Below, piece by piece: positions 36,201 to 50,161 of a stretch of DNA of 64,000 nucleotides. Origin of the DNA: Serinus canaria (lineage: Eukaryota; Chordata; Aves; Passeriformes; Fringillidae); NCBI RefSeq assembly GCF_022539315.1, contig NC_066314.1, positions 63,783,543 to 63,847,542 of the forward strand, written 5' to 3'. The notes beneath the pieces are model-generated. The model did not search any database. It saw only the letters and a program-made list of their open reading frames with translations, and had not been told where the DNA came from. Position numbers and translations under genes: made by a program. Numbering within the stretch: position 1 is the stretch's first letter; every line of letters begins with the position of its first letter.

Positions 36201-36830
36201 TGCATAGCTGAGTGAAAATACAGCTGCTGTTTAACACTAAATCTTTTTCTTTTACTTACGTGATATTGAGGGTTCAACAAATGATCATCTAATTATTCTA
36301 ATTGAGTCATGGTGAGGATTTTGAAGATTTAGCGTTAAAATAGGCAGAATGTTCTTTTCAGTCACTGACTTTGTCTACTGTTTAAGTCAGCAATAGAGAG
36401 GTAATGCAGTTGGAGGGGTGGGTGGGGAGAGGGGACTGCTTCATGGTAAAGGTTCAGGTCTTGCCCTTTCAGAAGGCTTTGGGATTATATCTTTGAATGA
36501 GCTGCTTAGTGGCTGGCACAGAAAAAAGCTGGATACAGTGACACTCTTAGCAAATGCTGCCTTAGAGAGATGAGTTGGTTTGGGAATTTTTAAAGGCTGC
36601 CAAGCTGTTTGATGGTGGTTTTCCCACCATTTTTTTTTCATTTTATTTTCCTTCCCCCTTTTCCCTGAAGAGGCTGAAAAATGGCTTCCATGGCATGATG
36701 AATAATTTTAAAAAATGTAAGACTGTGTTGATGATTTAAGTATTTCAGTATTTCAAAGCCAAGAATTTATGTCATGAATTAACTTGGAAGCAATGTTGGG
36801 CATATAAGTTTTTGTGTATGTACATGCTAA

Positions 36831-36878
<48 letters not shown>
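36831..36878. repeat. (AT)22 microsatellite bounded by GC, 48-bp palindrome
   Basis: An uninterrupted AT tract of 44 bases is bracketed by GC on both sides, making the whole 48 bases self-complementary. Unlike the tract at 7.3 kb, the palindrome does not extend into unique sequence. Confidence 0.9.
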
Positions 36879-36883
<5 letters not shown>

Positions 36884-38262
36884 CCTCAGTATTGACATGT
36901 GATCTCCAGTTCAGTTTTGGTTAAAAAAAAAGAAAAGAAAGAAAACAAACCTTTAAATACAAGGTAGATGTTAAAGATCCTAAGGAAAAAAGAGACATCA
37001 CCTAACATGCTTTCCCTGACCTAGAACCTGCCTGATTCTGGAGTAGATATCCAGTAGAAGCATTTTTATATATTAGCTTAACTGAATTATTAAGTGCACT
37101 TACAAAAATCTTCTTGTTATATCCACCAAATTAAGGCATTCCTATTGAGTGCTCAGTATTTGGCTCAGCTTGTGGTACTGCTTTTCTGTATAGTCATACC
37201 TTGTGCTTACTTAGCTATTTATTACTTATTTACCTATTTTTGTGATTTATGTAGCAAAATGAGAATATACAAATCTTACTTCCTCCTTGAAATGTCTCTC
37301 CCTTTCAAATGTCAATTGTTTTACATGAAAGCACAGCTAGAGTAGTTCCAGAAAATAGAATTACTCTTTCTTTAAGGTGAAGTGGGATGGGTGTTGAGTA
37401 GATCAACTGCTTTGGGACAAGATGTTGATAAAGAAATTGAACCACCAACATGTAACCACATCCTTCAGCTTCTCCAACAGCAGTAAAATGAGCTTCCTTG
37501 AATTCCAAATTCTGCACATTTTGTTCTGATTTATATTTAAATGTTTAACTTGAAATGTAGTTCTGTTTTCTGATGTCTGTGGACAGAGCTGTGATCCTGC
37601 TTTTACTCAAAATGCACTTAAATTGCACTACAGTGGAAAAATACTCAGGCTTATCACTTTCTCAAGCTGAAGTTTCAAACAGTTTATCCAGTTTCAAAAA
37701 CTGTATGTTATAAAGGTCAACTTCTGTCATAGTGAAAATACTAGAAAAGAAGGATGTGTGTAAGGAACAGAACTGGAGAGAGAGAAAGGACAGGGCACAA
37801 TAGAAAGAAGAGGTATCGATCAGATGCTGAAAAAATATACCTATGTGTGTTAAATAAAGGAAGAAGGAAAGGTAGAGTCAACAGAGACTAAAAGTATTTC
37901 TAAGAAAAAGGAAGAAAAGTTCTGCACTAGTTGCACATGAAAATGACATTTCATTTAAATCACAGAAGCTGTAGTTCTAATGTCTGTTCTGTCTGACAAC
38001 AGAATAGGATCATTCCACTTAGGCTGGTAATGCTAGGCTTGCAGGAGTAGATAACAGAAGAGTTATTTTCTGTGCGTATGAGGAGAAGTCTTTTTGACAG
38101 GCTGTCTAAATAAAGTCTTAATGACAAGTTGCAGGAAGTACAGGGAAAAGTGTAATTTCTAATAGGTTCATAGTAGTAAATACTATTTGTGCATCTAGAA
38201 AATATCTTGTGAAGATTGTTAAACAGTTTGTTTGATTTATAATTCATGTAACTGAAGATATA

Positions 38263-38314
38263 CACCCAACATTTCTAGGTTTTGATATTTCTCAAAACCT
38301 AGAAATGTTAGGTG
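38263..38314. repeat. near-perfect 23-bp inverted repeat with 6-base loop
   Basis: The left arm is 38263-38285 and the right arm 38292-38314. They pair at 22 of 23 positions around a 6-base loop. The arm core AACATTTCTAGGTTTTGA is not simple sequence. In the plus-strand pre-mRNA it would fold as a compact 52-nt hairpin in DUSP16 intron 1. It is shorter than a typical vertebrate pre-miRNA, so I call it only an inverted repeat. Confidence 0.9.
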
Positions 38315-39010
38315 AGATTATGTGGTGGTTTTTGAGAAAAAACATTGTGTGGGTTTGTGTATTTGGTCTTTATCACTAGGGATTTGTAAATATTGAAGAA
38401 TGAGTTGATTTCAGAACTTTTCATTATAAACCATATCTTCATGTTGAAAACTTTACAGTTCAAGGGCTTAAGATTCAAATAGCATGCTCCTGAGTCCACA
38501 TAAAGACATGTCTGTCAGTGCGACTGAGGGGATGGGAGGATGGGAATAAGTGTGGAAAATGATCTGTCTGAATACTTCTATTGCAAGTTGCTATTTTATT
38601 TCATGCTGTTAGTAATTTATTGTTGGCTCTTTTAAGATCTGGTATCTATGGAGTTATTCTAGACAGAAGAGAAACTTATATTAAAGAAAAAAGTTGGCAA
38701 ATTTTGTGTTTTCCTCCAGAATATGTTGAGTACAAGGCTGATATCCTCTAAATACATTTTAGGTACAAATGTGCCAGCTCTCCCAGGACCTTGCTGTTTG
38801 ACTTCTAACATTTTGAGGTTATGCTAAATGGTGCCATTGGTGGGAGTGCTTTGTAAGTACAAGTAGTCAGTGCCCCAAGGAGCCTTAACCTAAATACACA
38901 AAGAGAAGAACAGCAGCTAAAGACTATTGACAAAGTGTCTTTTTCCAGCTGTGCATGTAGAAAAGGTTACCACAGCTGGCTGCTTGACCCACTCCCTCTG
39001 CCTGTAGCTG

Positions 39011-39037
39011 CTACCCTAAGCCTGCTGCTTAGGGTAG
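39011..39037. repeat. 10-bp inverted repeat containing CCCTAA/TTAGGG
   Basis: CTACCCTAAG, a 7-base spacer, then CTTAGGGTAG are perfect complements. Each arm contains one telomere-type hexamer, but there is no hexamer array, so this is probably coincidence. Confidence 0.7.
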
Positions 39038-42000
39038 TTTGTATGACTGTTCATACTTCACTGGAGGCCAAGACGGGGAACAAATTGACAAGTAGCCTAT
39101 TTTCTTTGTGTTTGTTTTGAAGCAGACCAGAAATCCATCATACTGTTTGCTCCACAGATTCTAGGTGGTTGTTTGCTCCATGCCAGACCTTAAATTACCT
39201 GCCTTCTCAAAATCTTAGAAGTAAAATACTTTGTAGACTGTCTTTTCCTTTCTTCTGTGTTCTGCCCAACTGGCTATTACCTTTGTTGTCCAAAAGAAGT
39301 GTGTTCAGTCACATTAAAAGTGGTATTGGACAACATTAACATGGATCTGCTGAAAGTAGTGGAGCTCTCGCTCTCACATGAGGATGACACAGAGTGCATT
39401 TTTGTGGCAAGGAACACCAAAGCCTTGCAGGTACTGAGATTCTTTCTTGTCTCCCCAGCCCCTGTCTTTTCAAACTCACCCTTCTAATGGCTGTCAGGAT
39501 CCCACAGTGAGCCAGAGCTGGGAAGCAGAAATGCCTGACAATTGTTTGGCTGTTGTTTACTGCTGCATTTTTTTATTCTACTTGGTTGTACAGTTGGTTT
39601 GTGACTGATGTAGCTCTTTGAGTCAGCTTGCTGGATTAACTTGTGAGCTGGCATGAGGGAGGCTGCTCACTGGTAGCCCTGACTTCACTTGTTTTAAGCT
39701 GCCATGGAATGTACCCCCTCAAGCTTGTCTTCTGCAGAGGCAGCAAGAAGTATATTCATGGCATGGATTTACCCACTGGAAACCAAGGCTGGAGCCATTG
39801 ATTCAGGCTATTAAGCTGATTACTCTTTGTTTGCTAGTGTGCATTCAAGTTGGCTTGTCTAGGCTTCCCAGGGCTCCAGGAGCTTTGTGCTCCATTGGAA
39901 ACTCTTGTCTGCCACCTGACAAGTTTAGAGCTTGGGTTCTGTCAGGATGCTTTTGCTCTAAAACATGGCCAGGACACATATGTGTATGTGTTTTCATATG
40001 TACACCCAAATACAAACCATGTACATGAACGTGCACATGTGAATATATACCCATATACTCTCTCCTGGGGTTGTGTCTTATAAAGCTTTCACTCAATGTG
40101 ACTTTCTTTTTGGTTTTTTTTTTGATGGCTTATATGATAACAAAAGCAAGGAGATAACAATTAGCTAGGAGAACAAAATAGCCTTGCAGATGATAAGGCT
40201 TTTTAGGCTCTTTCTAGGGATAATGAATTGAGAAATCTGGTTACGTGGTCTTCATGTAGTAGGTAGTTTTAGTGTCATAGCTATCTGAAGTAGGCAGGTA
40301 AATTTTGTACACTTGGTAGGTTATGGTGTGTCTGCCTGATCAGAATTCACAAGCATATTCGTGACTTATCTTTCAAAGGAAAGTAAAATAAAAACCTCTT
40401 CCTACTGGAAAGCATTTACTTTGTATCATATTTGTTTGATAAAATGAAAAATCTCTTTTCTGATATAAGAATGGACAGCTAGTAATGTCTATTCATTTTT
40501 TACCCTGGTTTTTTTTTTTCCTTCTCATATTAACTTAAATGGTGCTGGTGTGTTCAGGGCTGTCAGTTTTCTCACTTGTTAATAGCTTGTGTCATCTCTG
40601 CCCACTGCTCTGGGGGAAGTTTTGATTAAACCTACAACTCCATTTTGCACTCCCATTCCTGTTCAAGTGGTGGTGTCTGATTTCTTTTTAATCCTAATGC
40701 TGTATGTTTATATTGTTTCAGTCTCAGTCATTTGGAGGTTTTGAGTATTCCTTACATTTACTCTTAAGTAATAGCACGGTGATACCAGGACCATGTTCTT
40801 GGAGTCCTGCCTGGAGTAAAAGAATTCTGCAGGTTCAGCTGGAGCTCTGCTGAGCTCCTGGTGCTGCATGGCACTGCCGTAATGGGATGGTGTCCACACT
40901 GGAAGAGGTGGTGTTGCAGAAGATCTTGTCTTGTGCAGATGGGAGTCCAGAACATCCTACTGGTGAGCCTGCCATCCCTACAGCATGTTGGGACTAGTCA
41001 TGTTACTGGTGACATTTTGTCTGCTGAAGGCTTTTGTCATTCAGGGAAGAGATTTTTTTTATTTTTTTTTCCCCTGCCAGACCATTAAGACTGCATTTTG
41101 CTAACTTGTTCTAAATTTGCATGTGGGTTTGGCAAACCAGTCAACTGAAGTAGCCAGTCTGTCATGTCAGCACAGCTCTGCCCTTCAGCCAGGTGCAAAT
41201 CTAAAGTGGTTAGTTCCCATTGGCTTCATCCAATGTTGCTGCTATCAACAGATACATAAATTTGGGGGTTTTTTCCTCCTCTACCAGTCTACTGAGGGAT
41301 TTTTCCCATCTCCTCGGGTTGGGGAATGGGTGCACATTGTTGTAAATATTACATTATTACATTTATCTTAAAATTTAGATTTTTTTTTTTTAACTTTTTG
41401 CTATAGACTTCAAAGTGAGTTTTCTAGAAAGTCTACACTAAGTCCCTTCAAGCAATGGAGTTGACATGCTCAAAGACACATGAGAAAATTTAGTGGTGGC
41501 TTTGAGTCTGGGAGAGGAGGGTGCTTCTGTGTTCTCCCTCATTTCTTGCCATATCCTCCTTTATGCCTGTCATAAGGTCTGTCAGAAGGTCTGTGTGGCT
41601 GCTCTTAACTAACTTGTTCTGGTACTGAAGTTCAGCAGTCTTTTCTGTCTGTCTTTTTCTTCTTTTCTGTCATGTGTAGCACTTTCTACAAACACTTTGT
41701 ACCAATGCTGGAATAGCTTGCTTTGTGACTATTGTGACCATTACATATTTCTGTTTTCTGCTCAACCCTTAAATACTTAATCCCCTCATAAATGTTGAGA
41801 ACATGGAGCCTTACTCTTAATTAATCAACTTTTTTCCCCCTCTTCTTCTGCTGTGTCAGTCCTGACTTAATCCATCTTGAACTTACCTTTTGCCAGCACC
41901 CTGTGTGGGAAAGGCCCTTGCAAATAAACCTCTTCCTCCTTTCTCAGTTTTTATTATCTAGTTCCTGATATCAAATTTAATTGCACTCTTTGATTTTTGT

Positions 42001-45000
42001 GCATAAGCTCTTAGGATTTTTCTTATGTCTGATACTTTTTGTTCTTCTGAAGTTTTTTTTTTCTTTTTTTCCTTTTTTTTCCTATCTGCTGTCACTTATA
42101 CTGCTTTCTGTTTCTTTGCTGAGGCTTTGATTCACATTTTTCTGGGATATGCTCATTTGGCCTGTGTAACCTCAAGAAAATGTTACCATTTCAACATAAT
42201 GACTCTTTTCTTTCATGGCTTCCTGTTCCCTTTCCTTGTGAAGTGGTATGTATACCTTCCACAACTTCCAGACTCAGCTGGGAGCTAAACATGCAGCTTT
42301 TCATTTCCTCTCCCTTCTCGAACTGAGGATCTTTTGGACCAACCAGTGGTGTCTAAACCACTGTTTCTGAAGCACAGCAGCATGGCAGGGATTCTGGTGG
42401 GAGCTCTTCCAGGAATGTGAACTGGTTGTGTTATGGGCACTGTCATTCTGCAGTGACCTGATGCAAACAGTGACCTGCCTTTCCAAAAATTTTAAGATCC
42501 TTCTAGTGAAGAGCAGAGGAAAAGCTTATTTTCCTATTGCCAGGTAAAGAACAAGCACGGGACAAAAAATGTCCCTTGGCATGTCCTGCAGTGGTTCAAT
42601 GGCTAAATTGAAATGCAGATTCTCCATCAAATTAAATTCCTCTTGTGCTTGGCTCGGTGTTCCCCTTACTTCCTTCTCTAAACAGAATTGGCTGGACCCT
42701 TCCCCCTTTTCCACAGTGTGATTCCTTGTTTAGCTTGTGGGAATTGCAAGAGCTCTGATGTTTTTCTGAATTAAAGATGCCAGATTCATAGTGAGTTCTT
42801 CCTCCTTCCTGTTGTTCCTCCCCTCCTCCCCTGATGGACTCTCTTGGGAGTTGGTTTGTTCTTATTTCCCCTAGGAGAAGACGTTACCTCATCACTCCTC
42901 ATGGCAACTTATGGTTCCTTATGTGCAGAGGGCTTCAGTTGACTTCAGTGCCATTTCACCAATGGAACTAAGGAAGGCTGGGCCGCAGTAGAGCAGTAGA
43001 GTGCACTCTTTGCTTCTGTGTCAGCTGTGCTCATTTCATTTTCCTTCTGGATAGGTTTCCATTTTGAGATACACTCTGTCTGAAATGACACGGCATCTCT
43101 GCAGCCACAAAATTGTTATGAAATGCTGAACACAGAGACCTTGCTATCAAAATACTTGTTTCTTCATCTTGTTTTGATCACTGTTGTGAAATTGAATGAT
43201 TAGGAAGTTCTCCAAAAGTAGAGAAAAGGTATTGGAGCTTGCATTTTTTTTTGTGCAAAATAATGCTGTCTTGAGACCCAATTATTCAAAAACAAGTTGT
43301 AATGAAAATATCCTAAAATCCTCAGCTTTAGCTTGCTTGTATCAAATACTTGGTAAAACTCCAAAGTGGTAAATAACTTGGTTATTTTCTTTGTGGAGTA
43401 CTAATCTTGTTTGCTTTGGCATGTAAAACCAAAGACATAGCTTATTTTTACTTAGTGTACCCTTTTTTTAGAGTATCCCTTCCATACAGTATTAAAGAGA
43501 TTTATTACAGAACCCAGGAGGCCAGGCACAGACCATGGACTGCTGTGTCTGGTGGTCTCAGAGGTAAAGTGTTCACCCAGGCAGTTCTGGTCAGCACAAA
43601 TAGTCTTAGTACTGATGCCAAAGTCCTTGTAGACAGTTCAGCAAATAATGGTTTGCAGGGAGTGTGACAGAGGTGACAGTGTCATGTTGTTTTGTATGGC
43701 TTAAGAAGAAAATGAAGATGCATCTGGTCTAAGAATGGGTCTGAAAAATTACATTTGCTGCAGTGTGTAGGTGTGAGCAGCATAGCTAAGGCAAAAAGAA
43801 ACACTACTGTGCTAATAGAGAAGAAATCATGTGCCTAGGTGAGCATCTCTCATCCTTCTGTGTGGTTTGAAGTGTCTTAGGATGAAGTAGGAAAATGAGA
43901 ACACCTCTAACTTCAATGTAGAAGTCTGGGGAGAAATCCATCCCATAAAATGGTGTAAGAGAAGAAAACTAAAAAAGATGAACCTGTTGGCTGTAGCAGG
44001 TAGCTGAATTCCTTCTGGAGGGTACTGGAAATTTTTTGAACATGCACTGACTTGATTTGAAAGTGAAACCATTCCCTGGTGTTGCATTTTTCTAGACTGG
44101 CCATCAGTTAATCATGTTTTCTTTTTGTTGCTGCATTTATTGCAACATGTGGTGGTTAAAATCCAGGAGAAAGTGTAATGACATCTTAAGTTGCCTGTCT
44201 TTTCAGTTACTTCTGTTAAAAGCAAGAATTTATTTTTGTTGATGATGCCAACAGTTGACGTGTACAAGACGACATTTTCAAAGTAAGTCTTTAACAAATA
44301 AACCCACTTTTTTTTTTTTTTTTTCTGCAACTTCTGGTGTAAATACCTGTCTTTCTGCTTTTTCTCTTGAGATTGTATTACAAGCAGTACTGTTTTTTTT
44401 AACATATGATTAGGTTTGCTGTAGAGGTTTTAACTGAGCTAAATTTTGAGACACCCAGTCTAAGATGAGATGAGCTGTCAGGGTGATTGGTTTACACCAG
44501 ATGGTTCTTGACAATCCCTAAAACATTTCATGTAAACTTGTTTCTTCATCAGGACAAATCCCTTGAGTACTGTTGCTGCTGTGGTATCTTGGGAACTTAG
44601 TGCACAATGGTGTGTGTTGAATGGAGATTTATTTTTTGGGTCTTGGTTTTCTTAGAAAACTCAAATTTTCAGGGTGTTGGTTTTCTTAGAGGAACTCAAA
44701 GCTACAACAAATGGCCAAGTCTTCTGATGAAACTTTCTGACTGTGTCTTTTTGAGTGCTAATATGTAATGCCAGGTGTTCACTGAACTATTTGTATATGA
44801 TGCCACAGATTTATTTATCTCTTAGTGAGGATGTCAACCTCAAACAATTAAGCTATATTTATAGTTTTATAGCAGATTAAATAACTCCTCTGGTTTCAAA
44901 AATTAAAATCAAATCACAGTTGATCATGATGACAGTATTAGTAGGGTAACAAAATTACCAGTCCTTCTAGGAGGCTTAATCTCTTGTTCTTTATGGTTTA

Positions 45001-48000
45001 GTTGAAATCTGTGAATCATAAAAGGTGGCCCAGTGTTGCTCTTCTCCTTCATTATTATTTAACTTTAAGGTTTTCTTAATTGTTGTGAGACAATGAAAAG
45101 ATGCCTATCTCAGCAAACCTGATGGCACTGTTTCCTCCAGGCTGCTCTCTCTGTGGAGTTTCAAATGCTTCTGCCATGGTGGATGCATCACTATTCCTGC
45201 TTGGGGCATCAGTAGTCTAGAGGTGGATTTTGCAATTTTGTCCGTGTCTGAAAGTGCTGGTAATTTAATTGCTGGGTTCAGACAGGAAACTTGCTCCTTA
45301 GAAAAGCTTTCTCAGGGATAGACCTGAATGTATTTGAATGTCTGAAAAACCCAGGGGTGGGGTGGATTACCATGGGAATTGCCTTCAGCCTTGCTGGATA
45401 GACATACAGCCTGTGAAAGGTCTCAGGAGGATTTGACCATGCCTTAAAAATACAAAAAGAAGGCGCCCATATTTAAATTCTTAGTCTGGTTCTCTGTGAT
45501 CATTTATCCCTAAAAAGAAACATGAGTTCCAAGTCAGTAAATCTTTCACTTGATGTCAGTTGTTCACCAAAAGAATTTTGGATATGACTATGATTTTTTC
45601 AAGCTAGACATCTTAAAAGATACTTACCTAGACTATTCATTGCCCCATCTGGGAGCCACTGCTTTAAGTAGTAGGTGTTACATGCAGTAGTAGGTGCCAA
45701 GTGTAGTGGAACAGGGCATTTTACTACACATCTCTATCTTTGTTGGGTTGGGACAGGGTGGGTGTTTTTTCACATGTTCTTCTTGGAGCTGGTGAACTTT
45801 GTCTGTTTATTCCTTTTGGAAGAAAGGCCTCAAATGCTTTTAAGCAGCTCATGCAGAGAAGGATCATGCTTTTGCTGTGGTCACAAGCTCAGGTGCTGGT
45901 GGCAAGAGTATTTTCATTGTGCAGGCAGAGAGAGAAGCTGATGTTCCTGGGTAGATCTGTGCTACTTAAATTGCTATCTGAAGTAGGGCAGTTTTCCTGG
46001 GGAGTCCTTTTCTTGTTTGAGAGGGGCTAAAGGTACAGCAAGGGATAGTTTCTTCCCTGCTGCTTTCTTCATACCAGTCTACCTGAAGCAGAGTTGCTCT
46101 GGCTCTAAAATTGTCATTAAGCTTCCTCAGAATACTTTTATTAACTGTAATTGCCCATACTGTTTGACAAAATTAGCAAAGCATGGAGAGCATTTGCTAC
46201 TGTTAGTTTTTTTTCTTTTGATGACAGTGTTCTTTGGATTTGGCACAGTCTGTCTGCTGCAAACTCCTGAAGTAAAAACACTGAGGCCTTGGCAAGCAGT
46301 GTAGCTCTAGCAGGAGGATGTTTGGGCCAAGGACTCCTAGCCAACCTCTTACCTTTTTGCATGAGATTTTCTTTAACGGGAATGCAAAGGAGATGGGACT
46401 GCGGTTAAATAATTACTCCTTGATTGAGGGAACAGCCCTGAGGGAGGTGCTCACATAATAATGAGCGTCCCTATTGTGCTGTGTAAGAACAAGGGCGCTG
46501 TGCTGAGACTGTGAGCAATCATCACGCTGGGGCTGGCTCATACCTGATTCTACAGACCTGTGCTGAAAGACACTGTTGACTTCAATTTTACCTCAAACAC
46601 ACCAAAAATCCATGGCAGCCCAGCATGTGGGACAATACTGTACTTCAGACTGTGCAGCAGGACTTTGGACCTTCATTCCCAGGCACCATCCATTTGTACC
46701 AGTGGAGTGGGAATTCTGTGTGGCCAAGTTCCCTTTTCCCATCCAAGCAGTGCATACCTTGTTTAAAACCAAAGGTGTATCCTGGTGAATACTGTACGTT
46801 TTACAGATTAAAATCTGGTGGCTTGGTTGATCTTCTTGGAGCACTAGGGTATTTTTCCTCTCCTTCAGTTATTCCAGCATGCTTCTCACTCAATTCCATA
46901 TGTAGCCCCTGCTGTCTGCAGCAACCTGTTTGTGCTGGTGGCAAGTTTAATTTCCATTTCTCAAACTCTTTGTGTATCTGAGCAGGAGCAATAACACAAG
47001 CTTAGAGATCTCTGCTTTGTCCAGTGTTTGGTACTGTAATGGCAGCAATTGCTGAACAAATCATTCTGGACATGGCACTCTGGGATGGTGCAGCTAGAGA
47101 TGCTCAGGCTAGTCCATCTGCCCTGCACTGTGGATTACCAAGGAGGAAAGGTTTAGCTTGGGTATGTAAAGCTCTCTAGCTGTGCCATGAGGTGAGCTTG
47201 CACAAATAAACCCTCCTTTTTAACAAGGCTGGGTTGAGCTCTACACTGGTGGTTTGGCTCAGAGGTACCTCATGAGTCTTAGGTTTAAGCATCTCCCCTT
47301 CATGCTGTCCCTGCACTGAAGCATGCATGGAATATAAGAATAATTTAGCTGCCAAAACCTCTAAAACTTGCAGCCTCTTGCTTTTTCACTAAAATTCATG
47401 GATATGGCCTTAAGCATACCTTTGATGTCAGGTGGTCTTCCTGCCAAACCTAAAGCTGGTTCTCAGTAAGGTCTTATGTGGTTATGCTTTCAATAGAGTG
47501 CCAGAAAGCTGAACCTGGGCAAGACTGTGCTTTAAGCTGATGGTGAGAACAAGTTTAGGAAGAATGTTTTAGTTCTTGATAGGCATTGTAGCCTAGATAC
47601 ATTTTCTTCTAGAACTAAGTCATAGGTTTTATTTATTTTGCCTCTTCCTAGGCAGTCTAATCTACATTAAAACATAGATGTTCTAAAGAATTCTTTGGAT
47701 TTGTGCTTGATCTTTCCCATCTCCCAGGTTGTGAATGACTTGCCTGTGGAAGCACATGCCCCAGTCTGACTTGAGCCCAGTGGTGTGGCTGCAGAGGAAG
47801 AAGCCTGAAGAGGGTGGGAGGAGCCCTTCTTCCCCCCTTTCCTGGTGACCTCGGCTTGCTTCTGTGCATGTCCTCAGCTCTCTTCCTGCACGTTCTGACC
47901 TGTGCTAGAATCCTATAGAGAGGGCAGTGGCAGTCAGGGATGAAGTCTTTGCTGGAAAACATTTCTCACTTTAGTCTGCACGTCTGAAATGCTTTTTGGT

Positions 48001-48571
48001 GTTCATTGGTAGGAATTGGCTCCTTTTACTCTGTGGTTGAAAGCACCAGGGTTAATCTTTTCATGCCACTTGGTGTTCCTGGGGAGAACCTAACTGCACA
48101 CACCCTTCCCAGGGGCAAACCGGTTCCAGATAACATTTCTTCTCAATTCAAATAAAGGTTAAAAAATGAACAGAATGACCCCAGGTAACAAATGCATCAA
48201 CTACATCTATCTCTGTTATGACTTTATAAAGGTAAATGTGCTTAATTTCCCCTGCTATCTTTGTTAAATACGCTTAATTTCACTTGCTGTCTTTGTCACT
48301 GTCTTTGTCACTGCTACCTAGGTCAGCTTGGAACTCCAGAAGAAAATTTGTTTTACTTTAAAAGACTCAAGTTACTGTCTCCTCATTGCATTGCAGGATA
48401 AAACTTCTCGTTCTAGAATTTTGATTAATGCACTACATTTTAAGTTGTATCTGTAAATGGTCAAAGTTTTTCAGTAATCTGGAAAACACTTTAAAGGAAA
48501 GTAATTTTCCTATGGTGCTTTTGTGAGGGCTTTTATTTGTTTGGGTGGATTTTTGTTTGTTTCATTTTTCA

Positions 48572-48596
48572 GAAAATACAAACATTTTGTATTTTC
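48572..48596. repeat. 11-bp inverted repeat, 3-base loop
   Basis: GAAAATACAAA, CAT, then TTTGTATTTTC are perfect arms. It is AT-rich intronic sequence. Confidence 0.7.
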
Positions 48597-49934
48597 AAAC
48601 AGCTTGCAAGAAGGGTTTGTAAGGAGAAGAATTTTTTCTTCAACTGACTTATTTGGCGAAAACAGTCAAGGTTTCAGGAGCACAAACTTCACTTAAATCT
48701 TGAAAAAACCCAGTGAATATAAAGCTAGGTCAAGTGTCAGTTAATAATAATAAACAACTTTATAATCCAGGGAAAAGTTTATTTATGGGAAAAATCTACC
48801 AAAAATCTAGTAACTTCATGATGACTCCAGGATTTTCTTGTCTTGGTATTAACTCCAAGAATTTGGGTGGGGAGAGTGTTCTTTCTTTGAGACTATCTTT
48901 TAGGTTTCTTTCTGTCTTTTATCACATATTTCCAGTGGTGTGACTTCAGCCAGACAGTTTCCATAAGAATATGATTCACTGTGTAATTTATTACATGCTT
49001 CGGGATGTGCTTTGGACTTCTTTTCCTGTTTGGGAAGAGGCACAGGCTGGATGTGGAGATGTTTTGGAAGCCTTGGCTGCTGTTTCTGTGTCACAGTTTG
49101 GTTCTGTTTCACGTCAGTGCATGTGAGGAAGGGCTTGTGCATTCTGGAGTTCATGCCCTCCCTCTCCTTATCACTTCATATTAACCTCTCTCATAAAAGA
49201 TATCACCTCTCCCTGCAAGACCTGCCTTTCCTGTATCCTTGGGCACTTGCAGATGCAGCATGAAAGCAGGGATGTGTTGGATATGCAGTTCTTGTGAACC
49301 ACATCTGTTTGTTTTCTTACATAAAGTACCTGGGATTTACTGTGGTGCTGGAAATTACTCTGGGATGATGTGCCTTTTCCTGAGACAGAGTGGGATGCTT
49401 TTCCAAGAATGTTAAAGGTTCATGCAATAGCACTGTTGCCTGAATATGTAATACAGGTTTGAACATACTGACATGATATTTTACAATCTACCAAACAAAC
49501 CAAAATAAAAATGTCTGAATAAGTTGTGAACATGACCTCATGAATGAGAGTGGGAGAGCCTGGGCTAGCATTACATCTCTCATAGCACAGCCCCAAGAGA
49601 AATGCTTTAGCTGCATAAAAATGGCCACTTTTTCCTATTTGCTTATGGGTAAAGTCTCTGAAGTGAGAAACAGAGACAGTGTGCATCTTCACTGCAGCAA
49701 TGTTTAGTATAGCTGTTCAGTGACAGGCACAAACTTGAGTCAAATCGTGAGAACTGGGATTGCTAAAAACAAACTTGCAGATGACCATTTTTTAAACAGT
49801 GACCTGGTTTGTGGGGTTTTCTTACCTACCACTGTATTTATAGAGGGCTTTCCTTTACTCTCACCTAAGAATTTTTGTGCCCTTAAGAGGATCTTCACAC
49901 AAAAATCTGGTTGTGTGTATTTGGGAGAGTGTTC

Positions 49935-50161
49935 CCTGTTCAACCTGGCCTTGGGCACTTCCAGGGATGGGGCAGCCACAGCTTCTCTGCGCAACCTATG
50001 CCAGGGCCTTACCACCTTCACAAGGAAGAATTTCTGTTTCTTCTTAATATCTAATCTAAACCTATTCTCTTTCAGTTTGAAGCCCTTCTCTGTTGTCCTA
50101 TCAGTACATGCCCTTGTAAAAAGCCCTTCCCTGACTTTTTTGTAGGCTCCTTTTAGCTATT
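49935..50161 (-). repeat. CR1 LINE fragment, antisense
   Basis: TTCAACCTGGCCTTGGGCAC, then GGGATGGGGCAGCCACAGCT, AAGGAAGAATTTC and TCTAATCTAAACCTATTCTC match the reverse complement of the CR1 3' region. It lies in DUSP16 intron 1 in reverse orientation to the gene. Confidence 0.93.

Noticed and set aside
39011..39037. Telomere-like hexamers in an inverted repeat
   Set aside because: There is only one TTAGGG and one CCCTAA and no array, so it is not an interstitial telomere.
39257..39487. 76-codon frame with a protein-like middle segment
   Set aside because: The translated segment (VVLDNINMDLLKVVELSLSH) looks plausible but has no recognised family, and the frame lacks convincing paired splice sites.
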